Source: Thermoplasmata archaeon
Lineage (GTDB): Archaea; Thermoplasmatota; DTKX01; JAHFTX01
Direction of reading: 5' to 3'
NCBI GenBank assembly: GCA_023265395.1
Contig: JAHFTX010000008.1
Location: forward strand, 21,447 to 85,446
Length of the DNA stretch: 64,000 nt
The position numbers and the translations under genes are program-made. Below the pieces are notes generated by a model, which saw only the letters and a list, made by a program, of their open reading frames with translations, did no database searches and had not been told where the DNA came from. This document shows positions 17,258 through 25,973 of the stretch, piece after piece. The first letter of the stretch is position 1. Every line of letters starts with the position of its first letter.

Positions 17258-17764
17258 TCATTCGTGGAGGAAGAGGTCCCCGTTGCCGATGAACCCGGGA
17301 AGCGGTTGAGCGACCTGGAGGGTGTAGACGAACTTCCCCTCTGGGGGGACCTGCTCGATGGCTGTGATCTCCACCCCGCGCAGATGGGCCACCGATCGCT
17401 CCGTCGAGACGATCGGATGGGGGGGGAACGAGGCCAGCTGATCCCCGGGGTGCACCTTCTCAGCGCGCTGGGTGGTCATCTTCCCGGCCGCCAGCAGGTA
17501 GACCCGTTGGGAGGGTCGGACCATGAGTGGGGGGTGGTCGGCGACCGCCAACCGCAGCATCACATCTGGGGCAGGATCCTTGGTGGTCTCGGTCACGGGA
17601 TTGGTTATTGGTCGGTGGCGCGGGCTGAGGCCCAAGGCCACCTGAAGCGAGTGCGGCGGTGTCGTGCCGGGGCCCGCAGGGAGGAACGAATCGACGAGGT
17701 CCCCGAGGCCGACCTCGTGCAGCCTTCCATGGCGCAGCAGGGTGATCGACGTGCGTCGGTCCAC
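17258..17764 (-). CDS. Stand-alone intein-like (Hint) domain protein, splicing residues missing
   Basis: 168 residues that read as a Hint fold: an N-terminal LLRHGRLHEVGLGDLVD resembles intein block A, ADHPPLMV...AEKVHPGDQL resembles block B, and FVYTLQVAQPLPGFIGNGDLFLHE resembles blocks F-G. The block A cysteine position is occupied by the start Met, and the terminal Asn is replaced by Glu at the C-terminus, so self-splicing is not expected. No extein sequence flanks it. A TATA-like box 26 nt upstream of the GTG supports a leaderless start exactly here. Convergent with nuoI, divergent from a surface protein. Function unknown; the family call is by eye. Confidence 0.6.
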   Translation of the reverse strand: MDRRTSITLLRHGRLHEVGLGDLVDSFLPAGPGTTPPHSLQVALGLSPRHRPITNPVTETTKDPAPDVMLRLAVADHPPLMVRPSQRVYLLAAGKMTTQRAEKVHPGDQLASFPPHPIVSTERSVAHLRGVEITAIEQVPPEGKFVYTLQVAQPLPGFIGNGDLFLHE

Positions 17765-17785
17765 CGGCGACGAAGGGAAGGGCCC

Positions 17786-17794
17786 CTTATTACG
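17786..17794 (-). promoter_or_regulatory. TATA-like box of the Hint-domain gene
   Basis: CTTATTACG, read GTAATAAG on the minus strand, centred 26 nt upstream of the GTG at 17764, the spacing for a leaderless mRNA. Confidence 0.55.
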
Positions 17795-17888
17795 CTTCGC
17801 GCAGAGGTCGCAGGGGCTGGTCAGGAGAGGGCTTGGCGGCCATGCGTGGCCTCCCTATGCGTCGCGGCTCCGCCAATACCCCGAAAGC

Positions 17889-17896
17889 GTTATATC
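17889..17896 (+). promoter_or_regulatory. TATA box of the FG-GAP surface protein
   Basis: GTTATATC centred about 76 nt before the ATG at 17968, predicting a transcript start near 17918 and a leader of about 50 nt. Confidence 0.55.
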
Positions 17897-17967
17897 GCGT
17901 CCCTCCCGGTCAGCGCATCCTAGCGCTGTGTGCTCGCAAGGCCGCAGCTCTGCTCCCGAGGGCCTTC

Positions 17968-20900
17968 ATGAATCGACGTACCCGCGTTGGTCGGATGGCC
18001 GCCACTACAGGTCGTCGACCTGCACGCAACGCCCGTAGGGGCGGTCGGACCGCCGCCCGGTTGCTGGTGGCGCTGCTGGTGCTAATGGTGCTGCCGATTC
18101 TCGACATGCCCGCAGGCGCCCAGTCGACGAGCACGGGATCGACGACCAAGCTCGCCGACGGCACGACCACGGCCTTCCTCAACTTTACCCAAGCCGGCAC
18201 ACTCTCGTTCGATGTGCGGATCAACAAGGCCTGGACGATCAACGAGGCGGTGTTCCAGATTCGCGGGGGAGAACAGGTGATCGACCCTGGCACAGAGTTC
18301 GAGACCCATGCCTGGCCGGCGAACCTGCGGCTCGACGTCGGTGGTGATTCGACGATCGAGTTCCAATTCCCCGGTGAGTGGGGACGGATGGCGAACTTCG
18401 GCCTGGAGGCCAACGAGCCCAGCCCCGACTTGCGATTCATCGCCAAGGAGACTCAAGAGGTCCCCCTGCACGTCCCCGTGGCGGACGTCGAGACCTCCCG
18501 TTTCGTCGCCAACTCGACCTCCGAGGACCAATTCGAGTACAAGGCCGTCATCCCGACCTCTCCCGAGAGGGTCGTCTGGCGCAAGAGCTCGATTGGATTC
18601 ACCTTGGCCCAGACGGTCAACATCCCCGACGATGCCAACGATCTGGCGGTCACCAACATCGACCTCAACAATGCCCCCGATGTGATAGTCGCCAGCGACA
18701 AGAGCGGCGTCGTCACTCTTGCCAACAGGCCTCCCAACGGGCTGCAGCCGGGCGTGACCTGGACCGGGGTCGGTCAAGGCGAACGCCTGCTGGCGATGGG
18801 CGTTGGCGATTATGACGGGACAACGTCCCAGGATGTCGTCGTCGGGACGGACAAGGGCAAGGTCTACGTCTTCAACAACCAAGGGCAAGGAATCCTGGGG
18901 GTCCCGGAGGCCATCACCCTGGGCGACCAGGCGGTGGATGCCGTCCTGGTGACCGACCTCGACGGGGATGGCGATGGCGACATCATCGCTGGATACGAGG
19001 GGCTCTCGATCTTCCTCATAAAGTACGACCTCAACCAGAACACCTGGGAGGAGCCGTTGCGGATCCCCAGCGGCTTGGGAGGCTTCACCGACCTGGTCGC
19101 TGCCGACCTCGACCAGGATGGCCTGACCGATGTCGTTGGCGCCAACCAGGACGGCGCCATCTACGTCTTCCTCAACAGCGGCGGGAACACCCTCGTCCCG
19201 CAGCCGAAGGTCAGTGCTGCGACCAAGTCGATGCGAAAGGTCGTCGCCGCTGACTTGACCGGCGATGGGATTGCCGATGTGGGCGGGGTGAGCGAGGACG
19301 GGCGGTTCTACCTATTCTCGGGTCTGGGCGGCGGCGTGCTCGATTCAGGTGATGCGTACCTGGTGAGCCAAGCTCCCCTGCGCGACCTTGCGCTTGCCGA
19401 CCTCAACAAGGATGGCAAGGAAGACCTGCTGCTCCTCTCACAGGATCGTTTCCTCTATGTCCTGGTAAACCGGGGCTTCGGTATCTTCGGCGGCCTCGAG
19501 GCAGGGGTCTCGACGGCCTCGCGCTTGCTCGAGGCGGGAGCCTCAGCGCTGAGCATCACCACCGGGGACGTCGACCACGACAGCGATGTGGACCTCCTCT
19601 TGGGCACGACCAAAGACGTTCAGGTGTGGACCAACAACCTGGGGCCCTTCGAGGTCACCAGCGCGGACTTCGCCCCTGCGCTCGACACCTATCTGGAGCA
19701 ACTCGGCGCCGAGGAGCAGATCAAGGACCCCTGGGGGACCCCGTTCGTCAATGTCCCGCTGCAGTTGACATCGGAGTTCGACAGCGATATCTCGCTGCTC
19801 GGCCTCAACATCACCTACAACTACACCGCGCCGGTAGACTTGCGGGCCGCTTTGGGTGTCTACAAGGACAGCCACAAGAGTGACGCCGATACTGCGGGGG
19901 ACATCATCGTCCCCGTCACCCTCACCTCCGATGGCCCAGGGCAGGTGTTCCTCGAGGGGCTGCACATCGCCTATTCCGAGAATTTCGCCGTCACCGTCAT
20001 CTCGCCCTCGACCCGCCAGAACCACCTCACCAATCAATCGTTGGTCTTCGAGGGCCGCTCGACCATCGACCGCGAGCCCGACTTCGCCAACCCCGACGTC
20101 AACTACACCTGGCGGGTCGAAGGTCGCGCCTTCGGATGGGGGCGCCGCGTGGTGGTCGCCGACATCGAGGAGGAGCTAGGTGCCCTCGAGGCCGACGTCC
20201 AGACCTTCACGGTCCGCCTCACCGCCAAGGTGCTGGCGGGGTCCTACAAGGGGGCGACGGATAGTTCGGAGTTCGCCGTCACCGTCGAACGGCCATCGTT
20301 GCCCGTGGTTCGTGTCAAGCTCTCTGTCTCGGAGACCTCGGTGGTCGAGGGAACGAAGGTCCGGATCATCATGCAGATCGAGAATACCGGCAAGATCAAT
20401 GCCACGGGGCTGACCATCCAACTCCGAGACGACACGGTCGGCCGCTCTATCCAGGCCTACGTCATCCCCCGTCTGATCCACGGCGAGATTCCGCAGCAGT
20501 ACACCCTCGATCAGACGCTGGGGGTGGGCAAACATACCATCGTGGCGGTGATCAAGTCCGTCAGCCCCGTGGAGACCGAGGTGATCTCCAACGACGCTCG
20601 GCAGGTCACCGTCACCGCCAAGCCCATCGACTGGGACTTCATCTTGACCCTGGCAGTGTTCTTCGCGCTGATCGCCTATGTCGCCTTGCTGGGCCTGCGG
20701 ATCAAGAAACGCCGGGATGACCTGGCGATGCGTCAGGACCGCAAGGAGGAGATGAAGGCCATGCACCTGAAGATCCAGGCCGAGATGGCTCAGTTCATCG
20801 CCACGACCGGGGGCATCGGGACCGCAGCTCAACAGGCCCAGCTCTCGGAGGTCCGCAAGGCCCGCGAGCAGGCAGAGTTCGAACGCCAGAACCTGATCAA

Positions 20901-21300
20901 CGACATCCGCGCACAAGTGCGCCTCGCTGAAGAGACCTTGCGACAGGTGCGAGAGATGGGCATCGACGTCGATGACGCCGACGACCTGCTGGCCTCCGCC
21001 AAGGAGGCCTTGGCCAGAGAGAACTTCGACCAGGCGCTCGCCGATGCGGAGACGGCCGAGGACATCGCCACCGAGCAGAAGGAGCGTTACGAGGCAGCCT
21101 TCACGGTCATGGCCCAGCAGGCCGAGACCGAGGACGCCACCGAGCGCCGTCGCAAGCGCCTCGATCGCCGCCGCGATCTGCGCAAGAGGCAGGAATCGTA
21201 CCAGAAAGCCGTCGACGGTGCCGAAGGGAGCGGGCAACCGCCCGGAGATACGCCCGAAGGGGCGGATGGCGCGAGCGCAGGACCCTCCCCCAAGCCGTAG
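17968..21300 (+). CDS. Type I membrane protein: FG-GAP beta-propeller, one TM, cytoplasmic coiled coil
   Basis: 1110 residues from the ATG at 17968. A basic N-region and hydrophobic stretch ending ...PAGA form a signal peptide (Arg-rich, around residues 25-50). About 220-560 hold seven or so FG-GAP/VCBS blades with Ca-binding DLDGDGDGD-type loops, as in integrin alpha propellers. Later beta-sandwich regions include a CARDB-like domain near 790-880. A TM helix (about 887-908) is followed by KKRR and some 200 cytoplasmic residues dominated by heptad-like Glu/Gln/Arg/Ala, then a Pro/Gly tail. No enzyme domain is seen. Likely a surface adhesin or sensor with an internal oligomerising tail (inference). 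The track start lies upstream of the TATA box. Confidence 0.85.
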   Translation: MNRRTRVGRMAATTGRRPARNARRGGRTAARLLVALLVLMVLPILDMPAGAQSTSTGSTTKLADGTTTAFLNFTQAGTLSFDVRINKAWTINEAVFQIRGGEQVIDPGTEFETHAWPANLRLDVGGDSTIEFQFPGEWGRMANFGLEANEPSPDLRFIAKETQEVPLHVPVADVETSRFVANSTSEDQFEYKAVIPTSPERVVWRKSSIGFTLAQTVNIPDDANDLAVTNIDLNNAPDVIVASDKSGVVTLANRPPNGLQPGVTWTGVGQGERLLAMGVGDYDGTTSQDVVVGTDKGKVYVFNNQGQGILGVPEAITLGDQAVDAVLVTDLDGDGDGDIIAGYEGLSIFLIKYDLNQNTWEEPLRIPSGLGGFTDLVAADLDQDGLTDVVGANQDGAIYVFLNSGGNTLVPQPKVSAATKSMRKVVAADLTGDGIADVGGVSEDGRFYLFSGLGGGVLDSGDAYLVSQAPLRDLALADLNKDGKEDLLLLSQDRFLYVLVNRGFGIFGGLEAGVSTASRLLEAGASALSITTGDVDHDSDVDLLLGTTKDVQVWTNNLGPFEVTSADFAPALDTYLEQLGAEEQIKDPWGTPFVNVPLQLTSEFDSDISLLGLNITYNYTAPVDLRAALGVYKDSHKSDADTAGDIIVPVTLTSDGPGQVFLEGLHIAYSENFAVTVISPSTRQNHLTNQSLVFEGRSTIDREPDFANPDVNYTWRVEGRAFGWGRRVVVADIEEELGALEADVQTFTVRLTAKVLAGSYKGATDSSEFAVTVERPSLPVVRVKLSVSETSVVEGTKVRIIMQIENTGKINATGLTIQLRDDTVGRSIQAYVIPRLIHGEIPQQYTLDQTLGVGKHTIVAVIKSVSPVETEVISNDARQVTVTAKPIDWDFILTLAVFFALIAYVALLGLRIKKRRDDLAMRQDRKEEMKAMHLKIQAEMAQFIATTGGIGTAAQQAQLSEVRKAREQAEFERQNLINDIRAQVRLAEETLRQVREMGIDVDDADDLLASAKEALARENFDQALADAETAEDIATEQKERYEAAFTVMAQQAETEDATERRRKRLDRRRDLRKRQESYQKAVDGAEGSGQPPGDTPEGADGASAGPSPKP

Positions 21301-21338
21301 GGAGCGCCCGGCGACGCGCTAGTCAGCCACGGCCCAGA

Positions 21339-21349
21339 AAGGTTATAGG
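21339..21349 (+). promoter_or_regulatory. TATA-like box upstream of 21386
   Basis: AGGTTATAGGG centred about 41 nt before the ATG, predicting a start near 21371 and a short leader that includes the AAGGAGG ribosome site at 21367-21373. Confidence 0.5.
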
Positions 21350-21385
21350 GCGCCCAGCGGCATCGAAAGGAGGCTGGGTGCTCTG

Positions 21386-24300
21386 ATGCTACCTGGTCGA
21401 TGGACGAGCCTGCTGCCCCTGCTGGTCGTGGCACTGCTGGTCCTCCCCCTCCTGTCGGCGGCCGTCGCAACCGAGGCATCGGATCCTTCGTCGACCCATG
21501 GTCGGCAGCAGACCATTCCCAGCTGTCTCTCGACGCCAGTGGTAGATGGCTTCTACAATAGCAGCGCGGAGTGGGTCGGCTCTCTCAACCTCGACATCGG
21601 CGTCAGCGGCAGGGCCGCCGAGCTGTACGTTTGTGCCGATGGGATGTCGCTCTACTTCCTGGCAGACCTCATCCAGGAGACGACCCCTGACCCGACCTCG
21701 GGCCCGCTGGCCGCCGACGGCGCGACCGAGTACTTCACGATCATCATCGACGGCGACAACGATGGCGAGGTCACCTACGCGCAGAACCAACAGGGGTTCA
21801 AGCCCCCCGACCAAGGAGGTCAGAACGTCGACCATGGCGTCCTCGTGGGCAAGAACCTCACCACCCGCTGGGTCGGGCAGCTCTACACCGGTCAGGGCCT
21901 GACCTTTGCCACGCAGTGGAGCTACGCCGACATCTTCGCGTACAACTACAACGGCAGCGCCAACTTCGGCACCTCGCACCTGATCGCCGAGGTCTCGATC
22001 CCCTACGATGGCCCCGGTGATGTCCTGGGTGGTTCGATCTGGAAGGGTTTCGTCAAGGGCCTCTACATCGTCGGATTCGACAGCGCCCTGCCGGCAGGGG
22101 ACCAGATGTATGCCTCCTGGCCCCAGCCCCCCCCGGCGGGTCTGGCCGGTGGCTTCGACCCGATGACGTTGCCCCAGGAGCTCCCCCACATCCGGATCAC
22201 CGACCCGGCGGTTGCTGATGGCCCCTTCGAGGTCGGGACGGCGGTGGTCGTCACGACCGAGGCGACCGATGACTCGGTTGGCACCCTCACCTATCAGTGG
22301 GACCTCGATGGCACGCCCATCGCTGGTGCGACGGCGGCCACCTACCCGTTCGATCCGACCGCCGCCGGATTCTACGATCTGCAGGTGACGGTCACCGACA
22401 CCCAGAGCAATGCTGAGTCGGCCGACATGGTGATGGAATGGATCCCCCAAGAGACGGGACCGTCGACGGTCAGCACCGAGCCACCCGCTGGCGCTGTGGA
22501 GGGCGTCGAGGGCGCGGACCTTCCGCTGTCGTTGACCTACCAGGATCTCAATCTGGGCCAATCGGATGAGGCGGTGGCGGTCTCCTGGACCCTCAACGGT
22601 GCTGCCGTCACTCCCTCGAAGGTCTCGGGTTTCCAGGTCGATCCGACGACCCGGCGGACCACCTACACATTCTCGACCGACTACGAGATGGCGGGCACCT
22701 ACGCGGTCTCAGTCTTGGTCACCGACAGCTACCTCGATGCCGGGCTCACGACCTCGGCGACCTGGTCGGTGACGGTCGCCAACACCAACCGACCGCCCAA
22801 GATCGAGACGGCGACCCCAGCGGGCAACGCGATCGCCCTCAAGGAACTCGAGTCGGTGCAGTTCGAGATCTCGGCGACAGACCCCGACTCGGACACCCTC
22901 GAATACGCGTGGACCTTCGATGATCTCCCGCAGCCCCTCTCAGCGGGGGCGCTCAGCTTCACCTATCTGAGCGACCTCTCCTCTGCCGGTCCCCACACGG
23001 TGCGAGCGGAGGTCTCCGATGGCACCGATGAGGTCAACCGCACTTGGAGCGTGACGGTCGACAACCTCAACCAGGCCCCGCGGATCGTCTCCCTCTCCCC
23101 CGAGGGGGCCGTGGTACTCGACGAAGGCTCCAGTCAGACCTTCTCCGTCGTCGCCGCGGATGCCGACGAGGACTCGTTGACCTACCTCTGGCGGCTCAAC
23201 GAGCTCGACATCGAGAGTGCCACCACTCCAACCTTCGTGTTCACAACGGCCTTCACTGGTCCGATGAGCGCAGGGGGCTACACCCTCGAGGTCATCGTCA
23301 AGGATGGCCACGTCAGCACCCCGACGAGCTGGGAGATCGAGGTCCGCAACGTCGATCGACCGCCGGTGGTCGTCTGGGCCTCGCCCCAAGAGGGCAGCAC
23401 CTTCCCGCTCGGAAGCCGCGTCAACTTCATCGCCGGCGAGAGCAAGGATCCCGACGGGCACGCGCTGACGTACGCATGGGACTTTGGGGACGGGTCCAAG
23501 GCCGTCGAGGCGGTGCTCACCCATGAGTACCGCCAGCCGGACACCTATCAAGTGACCCTGACCGTCTCCGATGGTGGGACGCCCATCGTGCTCAGCCGCA
23601 CCATCACGATCGAGGCAGCGGTGGTCTCGGTGACCTTCATCAAGGCCGAGCCAACGACTGCCAAGGAGGGTAGCTCGATTCACCTCGAGGTGACCGTGCG
23701 CAACAGCGGAAACCTGGCGGTCGACGGCGTGGCGGTGACGCTGGTGATCGGGAGCTCTGTGTCTGCCCAGCTCTTTGCGAACCTCACCCCCCAGGCCGAC
23801 CAGGTGCTGACCTTCGAATGGAAGGCGCGACCAGGTACCCACAAGGTCTCCGCCTCGATCGCCCCAAAGGACGGGCTCCAGATCGATACCAGTGGCACCC
23901 CACCGAGTGTCACGCTCACGATCGAGGCCCTCCACCGGACCGACGATTCGGGACAACCTTCGTTGTTGACATCGCCAGTGGTCTTGGGGGGGATCGTCGG
24001 GTTGCTGGTCGTGCTCATCGTGGTCGCGCTTATCGCCGCCAGGCGCGTCAAGGCGAAGCGCTACTCCGAGGGATTGATGGCCTCAGTACCAGCCCCTGCC
24101 GCGCCGATGACCTACCAGACCGACTACCAGGCGAGGGCGCTCTCCCAGGAGACCTTCGCCCGAGCTCTCCAGACGACCCAGACGCCAGCGGAGCGCTCCA
24201 CGGCCTCGAGCAAGGCGCGCGTCTGCCCCCATTGCAAGGCCGAGGTGTTCGAGGAGAGTGCCGACTGCCCCTTCTGCTACAAGCCGATGGTGGTGGCGCC

Positions 24301-24955
24301 CCCGCCGCCAAAGCCCGTCATCGCTCCGCCTGCAGCCGTCCCCTCCGTACCTGTCACACCCAAGGGGCCGACCTGCCCCGCGTGCCACGAGCCGGTCGAG
24401 GCAGGCTGGAAGCTCTGCCCCTTCTGTGACCACGCACTCGGCGAGCCGTCTGCGCCAAGCAGCGCCGGTGCAGCAGGGACGAAGTCTGCCAGCACTCGGC
24501 CCACCTCAGCCAAGACCCACTGTCCCGCCTGCAACGAGGAGGTCGAACGGGATTGGAAGATCTGCCCCTTCTGTGACAACGAGCTCAAGGGCAGCTCACC
24601 GACTCCCCCTAGGTCGACCAGGCCCAGCGGCACCGCCGTCAGTGGGCCATCCCCTACCAAAGGATCCGCAAGCGCGGCTCCGTCACGACCTTCGCCGACC
24701 AATGCTGCCAGCCCGTCGCCCAGGGGGGCTGCTCCCATCCCAGCGGTGGCCCCCCCCGCGGCGAGCCTCGCAGGCGCATTCACCAGCCGGCTGGCGACAT
24801 TGCAGGCCGCTCTCGAGCGCGCGGAGGCGGGGGGGAAGCCCCGCAAGGACGTGCGCAACTTCCTGACCCTGGCGCAGCGCAATCACGGCTCCGGGAAGCT
24901 CGACAAGGCGACCGAATACCTCGATAAGGCGCAGAAGGCCCTCGAGCCCTCCTGA
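21386..24955 (+). CDS. Type I membrane protein: PKD/Ig ectodomain, one TM, three cytoplasmic zinc ribbons
   Basis: 1189 residues. A signal peptide (first ~28) precedes a lectin-like domain (STPVVDGFYNSSAEW, resembling CBM9/DOMON-type folds), then several Ig/PKD-like domains; the clearest PKD motif is YAWDFGDGS near residue 700, followed by a CARDB-like segment. The TM helix is about 862-886. The cytoplasmic part carries three CPxC...CPFC double-knuckle zinc ribbons near 943-970, 995-1022 and 1044-1070, joined by Pro/Ser/Ala linkers, and ends in a ~60-residue helical domain. It follows the FG-GAP protein by 85 bp. Probably links an extracellular binding event to an internal protein contact; no enzyme domain is seen. 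Confidence 0.85.
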   Translation: MLPGRWTSLLPLLVVALLVLPLLSAAVATEASDPSSTHGRQQTIPSCLSTPVVDGFYNSSAEWVGSLNLDIGVSGRAAELYVCADGMSLYFLADLIQETTPDPTSGPLAADGATEYFTIIIDGDNDGEVTYAQNQQGFKPPDQGGQNVDHGVLVGKNLTTRWVGQLYTGQGLTFATQWSYADIFAYNYNGSANFGTSHLIAEVSIPYDGPGDVLGGSIWKGFVKGLYIVGFDSALPAGDQMYASWPQPPPAGLAGGFDPMTLPQELPHIRITDPAVADGPFEVGTAVVVTTEATDDSVGTLTYQWDLDGTPIAGATAATYPFDPTAAGFYDLQVTVTDTQSNAESADMVMEWIPQETGPSTVSTEPPAGAVEGVEGADLPLSLTYQDLNLGQSDEAVAVSWTLNGAAVTPSKVSGFQVDPTTRRTTYTFSTDYEMAGTYAVSVLVTDSYLDAGLTTSATWSVTVANTNRPPKIETATPAGNAIALKELESVQFEISATDPDSDTLEYAWTFDDLPQPLSAGALSFTYLSDLSSAGPHTVRAEVSDGTDEVNRTWSVTVDNLNQAPRIVSLSPEGAVVLDEGSSQTFSVVAADADEDSLTYLWRLNELDIESATTPTFVFTTAFTGPMSAGGYTLEVIVKDGHVSTPTSWEIEVRNVDRPPVVVWASPQEGSTFPLGSRVNFIAGESKDPDGHALTYAWDFGDGSKAVEAVLTHEYRQPDTYQVTLTVSDGGTPIVLSRTITIEAAVVSVTFIKAEPTTAKEGSSIHLEVTVRNSGNLAVDGVAVTLVIGSSVSAQLFANLTPQADQVLTFEWKARPGTHKVSASIAPKDGLQIDTSGTPPSVTLTIEALHRTDDSGQPSLLTSPVVLGGIVGLLVVLIVVALIAARRVKAKRYSEGLMASVPAPAAPMTYQTDYQARALSQETFARALQTTQTPAERSTASSKARVCPHCKAEVFEESADCPFCYKPMVVAPPPPKPVIAPPAAVPSVPVTPKGPTCPACHEPVEAGWKLCPFCDHALGEPSAPSSAGAAGTKSASTRPTSAKTHCPACNEEVERDWKICPFCDNELKGSSPTPPRSTRPSGTAVSGPSPTKGSASAAPSRPSPTNAASPSPRGAAPIPAVAPPAASLAGAFTSRLATLQAALERAEAGGKPRKDVRNFLTLAQRNHGSGKLDKATEYLDKAQKALEPS

Positions 24956-24959
24956 GCGT

Positions 24960-25403
24960 TCAATCGACGACGTCGAGGCGCAGTTCCTCGCCGGCGGAGG
25001 ACCACGCCCTCCATGACCGGCGGGTGTAAGGATGGGCGATGATCAGGTGCACATCTCCTAGGCGGGAGAAGAACCCCAAGTCGGCCTCCGATGGGAAGGG
25101 ATAGGGGCTTGGGTGCGAGTGGACCGACCCGATGATCAGTCTGCCCGAGCTGACGTTGGCGAACTGGACGATGGCATGGCGGTCCCCGCTGACGGTCCCA
25201 GGGATGAGGAGCAGGTCGTCGATCACCCCTTGCGTCTTTGAGGAGAGGATCCCGGAGAACTCCCGGGGGTGAGTCTGCGCGCTGCTCTGGAGGAGCATCT
25301 CTAGGAGACGGCCAGAGATCCTCCGATAGCGCGCGCTCCGTCGTCTTCCCTTTGAGGTCGACGATGGTGAGTCGCCGACCTTGATTCCGCGGATGCGCAC
25401 CAT
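24960..25403 (-). CDS. JAMM/MPN domain metalloprotease-like protein
   Basis: 147 residues with a full JAMM zinc motif: Glu48 in HPREFSG, then H95-S-H97-P, Ser105 and Asp108 (HxHPx6SxxD). Archaeal JAMM proteins include isopeptidases that remove ubiquitin-like SAMP modifiers; others act in sulfur-carrier metabolism, so the substrate is unproven. The first ~25 residues are basic and Ser-rich and may be disordered or indicate a later start. Convergent with the zinc-ribbon protein (4 bp apart), divergent from aIF5A. No ubiquitin-like or E1-like gene is in the window. Confidence 0.85.
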   Translation of the reverse strand: MVRIRGIKVGDSPSSTSKGRRRSARYRRISGRLLEMLLQSSAQTHPREFSGILSSKTQGVIDDLLLIPGTVSGDRHAIVQFANVSSGRLIIGSVHSHPSPYPFPSEADLGFFSRLGDVHLIIAHPYTRRSWRAWSSAGEELRLDVVD

Positions 25404-25503
25404 CGCCCGGCACCGTCGAGCTCTCTGCCGTGGTGTCGCTGCTTGAAGTCTGCGCTTTGCCCGCCTCGCTCCTCGGTGGCGCGATCGCGGTGCGACGGTG
25501 GGA

Positions 25504-25511
25504 CTTTATAA
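25504..25511 (+). promoter_or_regulatory. TATA box of aIF5A
   Basis: CTTTATAA centred about 38 nt before the ATG at 25546, predicting a start near 25533. It lies inside the track ORF, which argues for the internal ATG. Confidence 0.65.
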
Positions 25512-25545
25512 GCCCGTCATCCTTGCCCACCTCGGAGCCCTCGAG

Positions 25546-25932
25546 ATGTCCGTCACCCAAGCTGAAGTACGGGAGCTCAAACCCAACAGATACATGGTCA
25601 TCGACGGCGAGCCTTGCAAGATTATCTCCATCAGTGTCAGCAAGCCGGGCAAGCATGGTGAGGCCAAAGCCCGCATCGATGCCGTGGGCCTCTTCGACGA
25701 TTCGAAGCGATCCGTCGTCCATCCGGTCAAGCACAAGATCAGCGTGCCGCTGATCGACAAGCGCTCCGCGCAGGTCTTGGCGCTGGTGGGCAGCGATGTG
25801 CAGCTGATGGACATGTCGAGCTACGAGACCTTCGAGCTGCCCATCCCAGAGGAGTTCCGTGCCGAGATCTCCCCCGGCAAGGAGGTCTCATACTTTGAGG
25901 CCATGGGCCGGCGCAAGATCACTCGCGTCTGA
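25546..25932 (+). CDS. eif5A: Translation factor aIF5A
   Basis: Helps ribosomes through difficult peptide bonds; 128 residues, normal archaeal length. The hypusine/deoxyhypusine lysine is Lys36 in SKPGKHGEAKA, in the conserved loop. The C-terminal OB-fold follows (VLALVGSDVQLMDMSSYETFEL). Translation from 25546 is preferred because the TATA box lies within the track's upstream extension. An agmatinase-like gene follows 41 bp downstream; aIF5A is paired with such a gene in some other archaea, linking it to the polyamine used for the modification. Confidence 0.96.
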   Translation: MSVTQAEVRELKPNRYMVIDGEPCKIISISVSKPGKHGEAKARIDAVGLFDDSKRSVVHPVKHKISVPLIDKRSAQVLALVGSDVQLMDMSSYETFELPIPEEFRAEISPGKEVSYFEAMGRRKITRV

Positions 25933-25973
25933 ACCACCGTCCCTGGTGAGGGGACCGCGGCGGAGGTAGCATC

